NCBI GenBank assembly: GCA_045660445.1
Contig: JAZRDR010000001.1
Span: 124,001 to 188,000 of the forward strand
Reading direction: 5' to 3'
Length of the DNA: 64,000 bases
Source: Faeciplasma sp045660445
Lineage (GTDB): Bacteria; Bacillota; Clostridia; Oscillospirales; Ruminococcaceae
The notes under the pieces: generated by a model
Database searches by the model: none
Seen by the model: the letters and a program-made list of their open reading frames with translations, nothing else
Told to the model about the DNA's origin: nothing
Translations under genes and position numbers: made by a program
In this document: positions 1 to 9,128 of the stretch, in pieces
Layout: each line of letters opens with the position of its first letter
Numbering within the stretch: the stretch's first letter is position 1

Positions 1-396
1 CACAACAGGAACAGCGCCCAAAGCAATAATTCTTTCAAGAGCGTTGTCAACGTTGTCCTTGCGCTCGTCGGATAACACATATTTAGTCAGCAAAACCTGA
101 GCGACAGTTATGTTATATTCCAAGAAAAGTCGGTCATACATATACATCAGCTCGCACTGGCCAACAGCCGCACACGCCTGCTTCGAGGGGGTGTCCTTCG
201 GTCTTTCCGAAAGCCCCAATTTAGCCATGCCAAGGCCGATCGCACCCGATGTTACAAGCACGACCTCAACACCTGAATTCTTAATGTCAGATATCGTTTT
301 AACAAGTTTTTCTACAAGTCGGATGTTCATATTACCCGTCTTGTGCGTAAGTGTCGATGTGCCGACTTTGATTACTACTCTTTTTTTGTCAGACAT
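1..396 (-). CDS. proB: Glutamate 5-kinase, C-terminal part outside window
   Basis: Phosphorylates L-glutamate to glutamyl-5-phosphate, the first committed step of proline synthesis, in the cytosol. The first 132 codons are visible on the minus strand. They begin MSDKKRVVIKVGTSTLT and continue with VVLVTSGAIGLGMAKLG, which is the amino-acid-kinase fold with the K-G-S/T and T-S-G-A phosphate-binding loops typical of ProB. The ATG at 396 is preceded by AGGAC about 10 bases upstream. The same 12-base leader AGGACGTGATTT precedes the prs start at 12,938. The remainder of the kinase domain, any PUA domain and a possible proA neighbour lie left of the window. Identification rests on the N-terminal third only but is distinctive. 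Confidence 0.9.
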   Translation of the reverse strand, partial: MSDKKRVVIKVGTSTLTHKTGNMNIRLVEKLVKTISDIKNSGVEVVLVTSGAIGLGMAKLGLSERPKDTPSKQACAAVGQCELMYMYDRLFLEYNITVAQVLLTKYVLSDERKDNVDNALERIIALGAVPVV

Positions 397-418
397 AAAA
401 TCACGTCCTAAACTAATG

Positions 419-1375
419 TCATTTCGCGACGTTGTTGATAACCTCGCCGTTTAAATATCCTAAAATGTTTTTCTTAACAAGCTCGATAAGTCTTGTTCTT
501 GTTTCCCAAGGTGCCCACGCAATGTGAGGGGTGATATAGCAGTTCTTTGCATTACGCAATGGACAATCCTCACGCATTGGCTCATATGTCAAAACGTCAA
601 GCCCTGCCGCTGCAATTTTACCTTCGTTTAATGCGTTTGCTAAAGCAACCTCGTCAATAACTCCACCGCGCGAGGTGTTGATTAAAATTGCATTCGGCTT
701 CATAAGAGCAAGAGTGCTCTCGTTTATCAAAAGCTTCGTGCCATCATTTAATGGGCAGTGAAGCGTCACAACGTCAGAGCGTTTTAAAAGCTCCTCCAAG
801 GAAACGACCTCGATCCCGTCATCGTTTTCGGGATATGTTCTTGTATAAACCAATATATTCATATCAAATGCTTTTGCTATCTTTGCAACTGCCTTGCCGA
901 TAGCACCAAAGCCCACGATTCCCAAGGTTTTTCCCGAAAGCTCAAAGAAGGGAATGTTGAAATAGGAGAAAAGCTTTGAATATACCCAGTCGCCGTTTGC
1001 AACGGTGTCGGCATATTTCGAAATCGAGCTGTAATGGTGCAATATAAGTGCGAATGCGTGCTGTGCCACCGAGTTTGTTGAATATCCCGGAACGTTGCAC
1101 ACACAAATTCCCTTTTCCTTTGCAGCAACGATATCAATGTTATTATATCCCGTTGCAAAAACGCAGATAAGCTTAAGGCAGGGGCAAGCATCCATTATCT
1201 CGCGCGAGATAACGCACTTGTTTGTGATAACAGCCTCGGCATCACCGATCCTTTGGGCTATCTCATCAGGAGTTGAAAAACCGTAAACGGTCGTGTCACA
1301 AATTTCTTTGATGGGTTCAAGTGAAACGTCGCCGCCCGTAACCGTATCTGCATCTAAAATTACTGTTTTAATCAT
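419..1375 (-). CDS. D-2-hydroxyacid dehydrogenase, glycerate dehydrogenase-like
   Basis: A 318-residue NAD-dependent D-isomer-specific 2-hydroxyacid dehydrogenase, probably interconverting hydroxypyruvate and D-glycerate or a similar 2-ketoacid pair. The Rossmann motif GIVGFGAIG lies near residue 150. The catalytic Arg (INTSRGGVIDE), Glu (GLDVLTYEP) and His (TPHIAW) follow in the usual order, and the length is normal for the family. Its start overlaps the stop of the upstream membrane-protein gene by four bases (ATGA), so the two are probably translationally coupled. It lies just upstream of proB on the same strand. The family is clear; the exact substrate cannot be read from sequence, and lactate or phosphoglycerate-type relatives are alternatives. 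Confidence 0.85.
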   Translation of the reverse strand: MIKTVILDADTVTGGDVSLEPIKEICDTTVYGFSTPDEIAQRIGDAEAVITNKCVISREIMDACPCLKLICVFATGYNNIDIVAAKEKGICVCNVPGYSTNSVAQHAFALILHHYSSISKYADTVANGDWVYSKLFSYFNIPFFELSGKTLGIVGFGAIGKAVAKIAKAFDMNILVYTRTYPENDDGIEVVSLEELLKRSDVVTLHCPLNDGTKLLINESTLALMKPNAILINTSRGGVIDEVALANALNEGKIAAAGLDVLTYEPMREDCPLRNAKNCYITPHIAWAPWETRTRLIELVKKNILGYLNGEVINNVAK

Positions 1376-1794
1376 TTATTATCATCCTCGAAAGCTTCGC
1401 CAATAACGTCTATCTCTTCGTTGATTATAGCCTTGCGCTCGCTCTTAACAACTTTTTCAATGTCGCTCAGATCATCTTCAATGATATCCGATTTGTTTTC
1501 GGCTTCTTTCTTAGAGGCAAGCTCTGCCGTCTTCTCTTTTCTCATCTCAATAATCAGAAGAACAAACAAAACTATCTCGCAAATTCCGACACCCAAAGCA
1601 GTCATGGGATCGCCGTACCACTGCAAAATGATGGTCGCATCGCATATAAGCATCCAAAATACGTTTGAAAGCTTCTTTGTTCTGAAGTAAAGGAGCAAGA
1701 ACAGTGCCGTTGCCAAAATACAGAATATTATATGAAGCTTCATAGGCAGGGGAGCAAACCTGTTCTGCAAAACGTCGATAGCTAAAAAGTTCAT
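1372..1794 (-). CDS. Small integral membrane protein, unknown function
   Basis: A 140-residue protein not recognised as a named family. The N-terminal 85 residues contain about three hydrophobic stretches (LHIIFCILATALFLLLYF, NVFWMLICDATIILQ, ICEIVLFVLLIIEM). The remaining C-terminal tail is strongly charged and Glu/Asp-rich, presumably cytosolic. The ATG at 1,794 has GGAGGT nine bases upstream. It is the first gene of a probable operon with the hydroxyacid dehydrogenase and proB. The topology could suit a small sensor or accessory subunit, but nothing in the sequence shows a function. Confidence 0.6.
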   Translation of the reverse strand: MNFLAIDVLQNRFAPLPMKLHIIFCILATALFLLLYFRTKKLSNVFWMLICDATIILQWYGDPMTALGVGICEIVLFVLLIIEMRKEKTAELASKKEAENKSDIIEDDLSDIEKVVKSERKAIINEEIDVIGEAFEDDNK

Positions 1795-1908
1795 ATATCA
1801 TATACCTCCGATTGTTGTTCGTCGATAAAAACTATTACCGCATTTTAATTCATTATAGTATATCACTTTAACGCATAAAATGCAATAGCTAAATGGTGAT
1901 AGCGGGCT

Positions 1909-1972
1909 CGGCGCCGATTGCCGATCCTCGCTCGCCGCTCCTTCGTCGCGGCGGTTCGGCTTCGCCTATCGA
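1909..1972. repeat. GC-rich intergenic repeat, family A copy 1
   Basis: A 64-base GC-rich block beginning CGGCGCCGATTGCCGATC and ending GGCTTCGCCTATCGA. It recurs almost unchanged at 37,102-37,165 and in a diverged form at 32,681-32,740. It contains short self-complementary segments with TTCG loops. It lies in the gap upstream of ispDF and carries no good open frame. It looks like a dispersed REP/BIME-like element. Confidence 0.75.
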
Positions 1973-2049
1973 CAGCCTCGCCCCTAAGCCCTTGACACCG
2001 ATTTTTGATAGCGTTATACTTAATTTAATAACCGAAAGAGGTGACGATA

Positions 2050-3189
2050 ATGGATTATTACCTTCAATCAACTGCCATTCTTGCTTGTGGCGGAAGCTCG
2101 ACCAGAATGGGAGAGAATAAGCTTTTGATAGACCTTTGCGGAAAAAGCTGTCTTCTGCGCTCATGTGAAGCACTCGCAAGCAGCAAGTACGTTACAAAGA
2201 TTATCATTGCCGCACCCGAAGATATGTTTGAAAGATATGCTTACGAGCTTAGATCTATATCGAAGCCTGTTGCTTTTGTTAAGGGCGGAGAGACCCGAAC
2301 CGAATCCGTTAAAAATGCAGCGCTTGCGGCGGTTGACGATATCGTAATAATTCACGACGGCGCACGTCCATTGGTCTCTGTAGAAGAAATAGATCAAAGC
2401 GTTATTGATGCCAGAAGATACGGAAGTTCGATAATCTGCACTCCGTCAAAGGATACTGTCAGAATCGCAACCGAAAACGGCTCGTATGCTCCCGATAGAT
2501 CTGATGTTTATATCGTTCGCACTCCTCAAACCTTTATGTTAGATCTCTATTTAGCCGCCTTGGATGGCGCGAAAGGTGACTTCACAGATGATTCTCAGAT
2601 TCTCCAAGCTATCGGATTTGAACCTCATATAACGATAGGTAAGTATGAGAATATCAAGCTCACCACACCTGAAGACGTTGCTATCGCGAGAGCGATTATT
2701 TCAGCAAGAGAGGAAAAAACTATGCGTATCGGTCACGGATATGACGTTCACAAGCTCGTCGAGGGACGAAAACTCATCCTCGGCGGAGTTGAAATAGAAT
2801 ACGAAAAAGGGCTTCTCGGTCACTCGGATGCCGATGTGTTGACCCACGCTGTAATGGATTCGATGCTTGGTGCCGCCGCACTTGGCGATATCGGCAAGCT
2901 TTTCCCCGATAGCGACCCTGCTTATAAAGGCGCAAACAGCATCAAGCTTTTGGAGGTTGTTGCCCACCGTGTAAAACAAGCAGGCTATACGGTTTTGAAT
3001 ATAGACGTCACTGTAATTGCTCAAGCACCAAAGCTCGCACCTCATATAGATAAAATGCGCGAGGTTTTGGCAACCGCAATCGGCACAGATATATCCAACG
3101 TTTCAATCAAAGCCACCACCGAAGAAGGCCTTGGCTTCACCGGCGAGGGCAAAGGCATCGCCGCCCACGCAGTGTGCTTGCTTGGATGA
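2050..3189 (+). CDS. ispDF: Bifunctional IspD/IspF isoprenoid enzyme
   Basis: A fusion of two steps of the non-mevalonate isoprenoid pathway: MEP cytidylyltransferase (IspD) and MEcPP synthase (IspF). The N-terminal half shows the IspD nucleotide-binding loop (ACGGSSTRMGENK), IIHDGARPL and VRTPQTF. The C-terminal half begins near MRIGHGYDVHKL and carries the IspF metal site and active-site segments (GHSDADVLTHAVMD, GLGFTGEGKGI). I chose the ATG at 2,050 over a GTG at 2,041 because AGAGGTGA lies about seven bases upstream of the ATG. Fusions of this pair are known in several phyla; separate genes are commoner in Firmicutes. A strong terminator follows. Confidence 0.93.
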   Translation: MDYYLQSTAILACGGSSTRMGENKLLIDLCGKSCLLRSCEALASSKYVTKIIIAAPEDMFERYAYELRSISKPVAFVKGGETRTESVKNAALAAVDDIVIIHDGARPLVSVEEIDQSVIDARRYGSSIICTPSKDTVRIATENGSYAPDRSDVYIVRTPQTFMLDLYLAALDGAKGDFTDDSQILQAIGFEPHITIGKYENIKLTTPEDVAIARAIISAREEKTMRIGHGYDVHKLVEGRKLILGGVEIEYEKGLLGHSDADVLTHAVMDSMLGAAALGDIGKLFPDSDPAYKGANSIKLLEVVAHRVKQAGYTVLNIDVTVIAQAPKLAPHIDKMREVLATAIGTDISNVSIKATTEEGLGFTGEGKGIAAHAVCLLG

Positions 3190-3211
3190 TAAATTTAACA
3201 AAAAGCTAATA

Positions 3212-3242
3212 AAACAGTCAGCAAAATGCTGGCTGTTTTTTA
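3212..3242 (+). terminator. Rho-independent terminator after ispDF
   Basis: Stem ACAGTCAGCA / TGCTGGCTGT (one G-T pair) around an AAA loop, followed by a run of T. It begins about 23 bases after the ispDF stop. Confidence 0.85.
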
Positions 3243-3323
3243 TTTGCCCATTCGCCCCAACTCACACCCTCAACCTCATTAACATACAATACCAATAAGA
3301 GCCTTGAATAACGGAGGATGAAT

Positions 3324-3545
3324 ATGAGATATACACTAATGGCGGTTTCGTCTATCACCTATGCCATGAAGGCGAAACGCATTTTAAATAACATGGGCTA
3401 TTTTTGCGAGATCGAGCGCACACCCAAAAACCTTGCCTCCGGCTGCGGATATTCAATCCGCGTCCGCGACGATCCCTCGCTCATTCAGCCTATTCTTGCA
3501 CACAACGGCATAACTATAAAAGACAAAACAACAGTCAATAAATAG
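3324..3545 (+). CDS. DUF3343 protein, putative sulfur/selenium carrier-like
   Basis: A 73-residue protein matching the DUF3343 pattern, MRYTLMAVSSITYAMKAKRI, with a later SGCGYSIRV cysteine segment. In this family the conserved cysteine is thought to carry sulfur or selenium. A GGAGG directly abuts an earlier ATG at 3,318, so the ATG at 3,324 with six-base spacing is the better start. It is 16 bases upstream of a class V desulfurase gene, a pairing that fits a donor/acceptor relation in sulfur or selenium trafficking. The function is inferred from family and context. Confidence 0.8.
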   Translation: MRYTLMAVSSITYAMKAKRILNNMGYFCEIERTPKNLASGCGYSIRVRDDPSLIQPILAHNGITIKDKTTVNK

Positions 3546-3561
3546 TCAAAAGGAGGACACA

Positions 3562-4701
3562 ATGGGCAATCAGGTCTATTTCGATAATGCGGCGACAAGC
3601 TTTCCCAAGCCGCCGTCTGTTAAAAATGCGGTGTTGCGTGCCATGGATGAATATGGCGGCAATCCCGGCAGGGGAGGGCACAGCTTTTCAATAAGAGCCG
3701 CTGAAATGGTATACAACGCCCGTTGCCTTGCTTGTGATTTCTTCGGCGCCGAGCCCGAGAATGTCGTGTTCACTCAAAACTGCACCCACGCGCTAAATCT
3801 TGCGATCAAGGGAATCGTCCCCGATCACGGAAAGGTCGTAATCTCCTCGATGGAGCACAACTCTGTGGCTCGTCCTTGCCATGCTTTAAAAAATCGCGGA
3901 GTTAAGGTCGAGGTCGTCCGTGTCGGCAAAACCGACAGCGAAACCGTTATGAATTTCATGAACGCCATCGACAGCGATACAAGCTGTGTTGTTTTAACCG
4001 CCGCAAGCAACGTGACAGGCAGAGTTATGCCTATTCAAGAGATAGCTTTGCTTTGCAAAAAACAAGGTGTCCCTCTCATCGTTGATGCTGCGCAGGCGGC
4101 AGGTGTAATTCCAATAACACTTGATATGGGAATGAATATCATCTGCGTTCCTGGCCATAAAGGCCTTTGCGGACCTACGGGCACAGGAATGCTCATCACC
4201 GATGGCAAATATCCGATAAACACCATAATCGAGGGTGGAACGGGTGCCACCTCGCTCGAACCCACACAAACACCCTTTATGCCCGAACACCTTGAAAGCG
4301 GAACGCTTAACACTGTCGGCATTTGCGGACTTTCGGCAGGACTTAAATATGTCAAACAAATGGGCCTTTCAAGCATATATAACCACGAAAACGCCCTTTG
4401 CGAGATCTTTCTTGACGGCGTTAAATCAATCGATGGAATCACCACTTACCGATGCGGCGAGCACTTCGTTCCAATAGTTTCATTCAACCTTTCTGGAGTA
4501 CCCTCACACAGCCTTGCAACCGCTTTAAGCCGCGAGGGCTTTGCTCTTCGTGGAGGGCTTCATTGCGCACCTTTGGCCCACAAAACCTTGGAAACACTCC
4601 CAGAGGGTACGGTTCGTTTTTCTCCCGGAGTTTTCAATTCTCAAAAGGACACCGAATCGCTTGTAAAAACATTAAAAAAATTCGCAAAAACGAGGATTTA
4701 G
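3562..4701 (+). CDS. Cysteine desulfurase-family class V aminotransferase
   Basis: A 379-residue PLP enzyme expected to mobilise sulfur (or selenium) from cysteine (or selenocysteine). The PLP lysine is in the segment VPGHKGLCGPTG, preceded by VDAAQAAG. The candidate catalytic cysteine is in RGGLHCAPLAHKTL. An AGGAGG ribosome site precedes the ATG. The immediate upstream DUF3343 gene is the usual partner of this subgroup (the EF2568-like desulfurases), which sets it apart from the IscS and SufS assembly enzymes. The specific acceptor is unknown. Confidence 0.88.
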   Translation: MGNQVYFDNAATSFPKPPSVKNAVLRAMDEYGGNPGRGGHSFSIRAAEMVYNARCLACDFFGAEPENVVFTQNCTHALNLAIKGIVPDHGKVVISSMEHNSVARPCHALKNRGVKVEVVRVGKTDSETVMNFMNAIDSDTSCVVLTAASNVTGRVMPIQEIALLCKKQGVPLIVDAAQAAGVIPITLDMGMNIICVPGHKGLCGPTGTGMLITDGKYPINTIIEGGTGATSLEPTQTPFMPEHLESGTLNTVGICGLSAGLKYVKQMGLSSIYNHENALCEIFLDGVKSIDGITTYRCGEHFVPIVSFNLSGVPSHSLATALSREGFALRGGLHCAPLAHKTLETLPEGTVRFSPGVFNSQKDTESLVKTLKKFAKTRI

Positions 4702-4704
4702 CTA

Positions 4705-4733
4705 TTGTATTTTTGTTTTTTAACTGCTAAAAT
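4705..4733 (+). promoter_or_regulatory. Probable sigma-A promoter of cdaA-cdaR
   Basis: TTGTAT, 17-base spacer, TAAAAT, lying in the gap after the desulfurase. A small hairpin (CTGCCG / CGGCAG, 4,754-4,771) sits between it and the cdaA ribosome site. Confidence 0.55.
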
Positions 4734-4789
4734 ATAGATGAGTATAAATTAAACTGCCGTAATTTCGGCAGAAGGAAGGAGAAAACGCC

Positions 4790-5689
4790 TTGGACTATAT
4801 TTTAAACTTCGCAGAGCAGTTATTAAATATATTAAAAACTATCACGTTTGTCGATATTATAGATATGCTTTTGTTGGCGTATCTTATATATAAGGGCGTA
4901 AAGCTTGTACGAGAGACTAAGGCTCAACAGCTCATCACGGGTATCCTTATCGTTGTCGGATTGTACTTCGTATCAACCGCACTCGAGCTTAAGGTTATGT
5001 CCTTCCTTTTGCAGAACTTCTTCCAGGTCGGTATTTTGGCGATCGTGATCGTGTTCCAGCCCGAGCTTAGAAGAATCCTTGAACGCGTGGGAAGAACCAA
5101 CGTAAAATCATTTGGCGTGTTTGGTGATCAATCTCATGTGGATGATCCGGAGCATGACTGGGTTCGTGCTATCGATATCATCGGTGAAGCAACAGACCAG
5201 CTTTCCGAATCGAACACGGGCGCACTCATCGTTATCGAGCGTGCGATCCGTTTGGGTGAACAGATCGACACCGGAACAATCCTTGATTGTCAGCCCAGCG
5301 TTGCCACGTTCGGAAGTATCTTCTGGCCCAAAACCCCCTTGCACGACGGTGCAGTCGTAATTCGTGATGCCAGAATTCATGCGGCAGGCTGTTTCCTTCC
5401 CACTCCTCAAAAGGAAGAACACATCAACAAATTGCTTGGCTCGCGTCATCGTGCCGCTATCGGTATGAGTGAAAACTCGGATGCTATCGTCATCGTCGTA
5501 TCCGAGGAGACGGGAACCGTTTCCATTGCCGAAAACGGCGAGCTTACACGCGGATATACAAAAGAACGCCTTATTCAATATCTCAAGTCGCAGCTCTTGC
5601 CCGACAAGTCTGCACACGACAATAAGCTTATCGGTATGTTAAAATCGGGAAAGGAGCGCTTCAATGGCATTAAATTTAAAAAGAAGTAA
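4790..5689 (+). CDS. cdaA: Diadenylate cyclase CdaA
   Basis: Membrane-anchored enzyme making cyclic di-AMP from two ATP. The 299 residues start with about three transmembrane helices (residues 10-90). A DAC domain follows, with the DGA motif at residues 186-188 (PLHDGAVVI) and the RHR motif at 219-221 (GSRHRAAIG), both needed for catalysis. The start is a TTG at 4,790, with AAGGAAGGAG about nine bases upstream; no nearby ATG fits. The end overlaps the start of cdaR by 26 bases, as in the conserved cdaA-cdaR operon. Confidence 0.95.
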   Translation: MDYILNFAEQLLNILKTITFVDIIDMLLLAYLIYKGVKLVRETKAQQLITGILIVVGLYFVSTALELKVMSFLLQNFFQVGILAIVIVFQPELRRILERVGRTNVKSFGVFGDQSHVDDPEHDWVRAIDIIGEATDQLSESNTGALIVIERAIRLGEQIDTGTILDCQPSVATFGSIFWPKTPLHDGAVVIRDARIHAAGCFLPTPQKEEHINKLLGSRHRAAIGMSENSDAIVIVVSEETGTVSIAENGELTRGYTKERLIQYLKSQLLPDKSAHDNKLIGMLKSGKERFNGIKFKKK

Positions 5690-7040
5690 AAGCTCCTTAA
5701 AAGATAACCGTGTCGCAAGAATGATAATTTCGGGAATTTTGGCTGTTATCATTTGGTTTGTCCTTGTATTGACAGCATTCCCCGAAACCACCGTTATCAT
5801 TAAAAACGTTCCTATCGATTTTTCTCTCGACGGATCGTATGCCGATGTTGCAGGCCTTTCCATAATGAACAGGGGAGAAGCAACGGTAAACGTTCAGCTT
5901 AATGGCTTGCGTTACGTGATCGGTGACTATGATGCCGATGACCTTAAAGTAACTCTCAATCTCGATTCTGTCCGTGCTTCCGGTTCATACGAGCTTGCGC
6001 TTAACGTATCAAGCATAAACGGCGATCAGTTTACAGTTACCGAAATGGAGCCTAAAACTGTACATGTCGAGTTTGACTATTTAGTAACTAAAACACTTTC
6101 TGTTGCTGACGGCACGCTTACTGCCGATCTTTCCAATGTAAAGGCCAAGTTGGGATATATCTTAGATGCTGATGAGGCAAAGATCACTCCCGACGAAGTT
6201 ACGGTTTCGGGCCCCAAGGATTATATTGATCAGATAACCTCGTGCGTTGTCAGCTTCGACGGCGAGTATGTTTTCGATAAATCAACAAGCTCCTCAAGCA
6301 CAATCGTTTCTCTTTACAGTGGCGATGCCGTGTTTGAAAACCCCAAGGTAACTCTTGACGCTGACTCTTTCAACGTCTTGGTGCCCGTATACATGAAGAA
6401 ATCTCTTCCTTTAGATATCGAGGTTCAGCCTACACACGACGGATTTGATCTAAGCTCTCTTTCCTACACTATAAATCCTGTTGGAATAACCGTAAGAACT
6501 CAGGACGAAACCGTTGCAAATCTTACAGAGATCTTTTTGGACTATATCGATTTAAGACAGGTTGGCCCCGGAATCAATTCTATTTTCCAATTACCAATCC
6601 CCAAGAGCGACCTTTATACCGACATTTCCGGTAACGAAACCGCTGAAGTCGTTTTCAATTTAGACGGCTACGCTGCAAAAGATATCACCATTCCCAATTC
6701 GCAGATACACATCATTAACGTACCCGATGGTTATAGATGTCTTGTCGAGCAGGAGAGGATCAGAAACGTTACTGTTGTCGGACCTGCCGATATTATTGAG
6801 CAGATCGATGCTTCCGATGTTATCGCACAGATCAATATGCTTGATTACAATGTTGTTGCAGGAGATCAAATAATGACAGCAACAATCTTCTTGCCCAACT
6901 ATGATAATGTTTGGTGCATGGGAATCCATAAGGCATATTGCAGTATAACTGAAATAGTCGAAGAACCTGCCCAGCAGACCGAAGGCGAAGAAGTGATCGA
7001 CGCTGAAGCCGAAATAAACGGCGAACAAACCAATCAATAA
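5664..7040 (+). CDS. cdaR: YbbR-domain protein CdaR, regulator of CdaA
   Basis: A 458-residue extracytoplasmic protein with one N-terminal transmembrane helix (residues about 18-40: MIISGILAVIIWFVLVLTAF). Repeated YbbR-type beta domains follow; phrases such as ITPDEVTVSGPKDYI and VRNVTVVGPADII-like segments recur. In Firmicutes CdaR binds and modulates CdaA. The ATG lies inside the cdaA gene, with AAGGAGC upstream. The tail is acidic and Gln/Glu-rich. glmM, often next in this operon, is not here; a FAD dehydrogenase follows instead. Confidence 0.9.
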   Translation: MALNLKRSKSSLKDNRVARMIISGILAVIIWFVLVLTAFPETTVIIKNVPIDFSLDGSYADVAGLSIMNRGEATVNVQLNGLRYVIGDYDADDLKVTLNLDSVRASGSYELALNVSSINGDQFTVTEMEPKTVHVEFDYLVTKTLSVADGTLTADLSNVKAKLGYILDADEAKITPDEVTVSGPKDYIDQITSCVVSFDGEYVFDKSTSSSSTIVSLYSGDAVFENPKVTLDADSFNVLVPVYMKKSLPLDIEVQPTHDGFDLSSLSYTINPVGITVRTQDETVANLTEIFLDYIDLRQVGPGINSIFQLPIPKSDLYTDISGNETAEVVFNLDGYAAKDITIPNSQIHIINVPDGYRCLVEQERIRNVTVVGPADIIEQIDASDVIAQINMLDYNVVAGDQIMTATIFLPNYDNVWCMGIHKAYCSITEIVEEPAQQTEGEEVIDAEAEINGEQTNQ

Positions 7041-7054
7041 ATAACATTACTTAT

Positions 7055-7084
7055 TGTAGGATGAGGGTGCGCCTTCATCCTACA
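7055..7084 (+). terminator. Hairpin between cdaR and FAD dehydrogenase
   Basis: A perfect ten-base stem TGTAGGATGA / TCATCCTACA around a ten-base loop, followed by the weak T tract GTATTTT. It could be a partial terminator or a processing site; the next gene starts 21 bases on. Confidence 0.55.
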
Positions 7085-7105
7085 GTATTTTAAGGAAGTG
7101 AAAGA

Positions 7106-8692
7106 ATGCCGCTTATTTTGCAAAATATAAAAACGCCGATCGGAGCCTCGAAGGATGAGATAATCACGGTTGCTCTTAAGCAATATAAGATATCACCGCA
7201 AAACGTTAAATCTGCTGGAATATATAAATCCTCGGTCGATGCCAGAAAGCGAGAGGATATCCATTTTGTAAGCTCGGTGTTGATTACACTTTCAAACGAG
7301 GCTCTTGAAAAAACACTTGCTTCACGTAATAAATCAGTTAAATATCACGAGGATGCCGTTCTCTCGCCCAAAGTCTCAACCAACAAAAAGCAGGGCAGGG
7401 TGGTAATTGCAGGATTCGGTCCTGCAGGAATGTTCTGTGCCCTTCTTTTGTCTGAGTATGGATATAACCCCATCGTTCTTGAACGCGGAGACGAGGTTGA
7501 CAGTCGTGTGAAAAAGGTTGAATCCTTCTTTGCGGGAGGGGAGCTTGACACCGAAACCAACGTCCAATTTGGCGAGGGGGGAGCAGGCACCTTCTCCGAC
7601 GGCAAGCTTATGACCCGCATTTCCGATCCTTTGTGCAGATATATCTTAACCCGCCTTGTCGAGCTTGGCGCCCCCGAAGAGATTCTTTTCGAAGCTAAGC
7701 CGCATATTGGAACAGATAAACTAAGAGGAGTTGTAAAAGCCATCCGCCAAAGAATAATTCAAAATGGCGGCGAGGTTAGATTCCTCTCAAAGCTTAGCGA
7801 TATAACGCTTTCAAATAGCGAGGTTAATGCCGTTATGACAGATTCTGAGACGATCGAAACCTCGGCACTTGTTTTTGCAATCGGTCACTCTGCGCGCGAT
7901 ACCTTTGAAATGCTCCTTAAAAAAGGCATCATAATGGAGCCGAAGCCGTTTTCTGTCGGTGCAAGAATCGAGCATAAGCAGGTTGATGTCGATCGCAGCT
8001 TATACGGCGAGCTTGCTTCCAATCCGTCACTTCCCGTTGGCGAATATCAGCTTTCACACCGCCGTCCTGACGGGAGAGCTGCTTATACGTTTTGTATGTG
8101 TCCTGGCGGAACTGTTGTTGCCGCAGCAAGTGAGCGTGAAACAGTCGTCACCAACGGTATGAGCGAATATGCACGCAACGGTGAGAATGCAAATGCTGCA
8201 CTTGTCGTCAGCGTTTCTAAAGATGATTTCGGTTCGGGAATTCTGGATGGCGTTGATTTTGCAAGAAGCCTTGAAAAACGCGCATATGCTTTAAGCGGAA
8301 GCTATAAAGCTCCTGCAACAACAGTTGGTGCTTTTTTAGAGGGAACAGCGCACCCGTCAAACGTCATCCCGACGTATCGCCCCGGAGTTACAGAGGTTGA
8401 TTTCGACTCGCTCTTCCCAAGCTTTGTATCTGACATGATGCGAGAGGGCTTGCGTAAATTCTCTCATCAAATGGCATGCTTTGGCGATATGGGCGCTGTG
8501 CTTACAGCCCCCGAAACCAGAACCTCATCCCCCGTAAGAATAACAAGAGGTGAGCAGATGACTGCCCTTGGCATTACAAATCTTTATCCATGCGGTGAGG
8601 GTGCAGGTTATGCCGGCGGTATCGTCTCCGCCGCTGTTGACGGTGTTAAAGCCGCAGTTAAGATTATCGAATCCATTGCACCAAACGAATGA
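7106..8692 (+). CDS. FAD-dependent dehydrogenase, COG2509-like
   Basis: A 528-residue flavoprotein of the uncharacterised NAD(FAD)-dependent dehydrogenase group. After an N-terminal alpha/beta domain of about 95 residues comes a dinucleotide-binding motif (VVIAGFGPAGMFCALLLSEYG) and the typical NVQFGEGGAGTFSDGKL segment. Later come FAIGHSARDTFEML and a C-terminal PCGEGAGYAGGIVSAAVDG flavin-contact segment. An AAGGAAG ribosome site precedes the ATG. The substrate is unknown. In Clostridia this family often sits by cdaA-cdaR, as it does here. Confidence 0.85.
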   Translation: MPLILQNIKTPIGASKDEIITVALKQYKISPQNVKSAGIYKSSVDARKREDIHFVSSVLITLSNEALEKTLASRNKSVKYHEDAVLSPKVSTNKKQGRVVIAGFGPAGMFCALLLSEYGYNPIVLERGDEVDSRVKKVESFFAGGELDTETNVQFGEGGAGTFSDGKLMTRISDPLCRYILTRLVELGAPEEILFEAKPHIGTDKLRGVVKAIRQRIIQNGGEVRFLSKLSDITLSNSEVNAVMTDSETIETSALVFAIGHSARDTFEMLLKKGIIMEPKPFSVGARIEHKQVDVDRSLYGELASNPSLPVGEYQLSHRRPDGRAAYTFCMCPGGTVVAAASERETVVTNGMSEYARNGENANAALVVSVSKDDFGSGILDGVDFARSLEKRAYALSGSYKAPATTVGAFLEGTAHPSNVIPTYRPGVTEVDFDSLFPSFVSDMMREGLRKFSHQMACFGDMGAVLTAPETRTSSPVRITRGEQMTALGITNLYPCGEGAGYAGGIVSAAVDGVKAAVKIIESIAPNE

Positions 8693-8715
8693 CTTTAAAA
8701 AAGGATGATGCATAT

Positions 8716-9090
8716 ATGTATACATTAACGTACAGGTTCGTTCCCGATGATATCATTGTCGCAGCTAAAAGCGTTAAAAACGGTGATGAAGAAGACTCGG
8801 TTATTTATATCGCCAAAGGCAAAAGAATCTGCAAAATTGATTTAAATGAATGCGTTGAGAACTTTCAAAAAGAATTCGGTATAGCTAACGGAAGGTGCGT
8901 TGGAGATTGCGATATTAATAATGGATATTTCTTGTTCTATACAAGCGGAATGAAAACGAAGATAGAATTTAAGCGATTTTTTGTGTTTAACGTCTTCGGC
9001 AAAAGATTGATGTGCGGAAGCAGAAGTAAGCGCTTTGATCAGTTTGCAAGCATTCTTTGCAATGCCGGCTTCACAACCCGTGATATGTAA
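8716..9090 (+). CDS. Hypothetical protein
   Basis: A protein of about 124 residues beginning MYTLTYRFVPDDII. It has no transmembrane segment and no family I recognise; it contains four scattered cysteines and a basic C-terminal region. The frame is open back to an ATG at 8,689 that overlaps the preceding stop. The ATG at 8,716 is preferred because AAAAAGGA lies 11-12 bases upstream and the earlier ATG has no ribosome site. A strong terminator directly after the stop supports a real gene at the end of the operon. Confidence 0.55.
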   Translation: MYTLTYRFVPDDIIVAAKSVKNGDEEDSVIYIAKGKRICKIDLNECVENFQKEFGIANGRCVGDCDINNGYFLFYTSGMKTKIEFKRFFVFNVFGKRLMCGSRSKRFDQFASILCNAGFTTRDM

Positions 9091-9094
9091 TAAT

Positions 9095-9128
9095 AAAACT
9101 CCTGACGGTAAATTCGTCAGGAGTTTTT
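9095..9128 (+). terminator. Rho-independent terminator
   Basis: Stem AAACTCCTGACG / CGTCAGGAGTTT around GTAAATT, followed by TTTT. It closes the plus-strand operon, and the next gene on the right is on the minus strand. Confidence 0.9.
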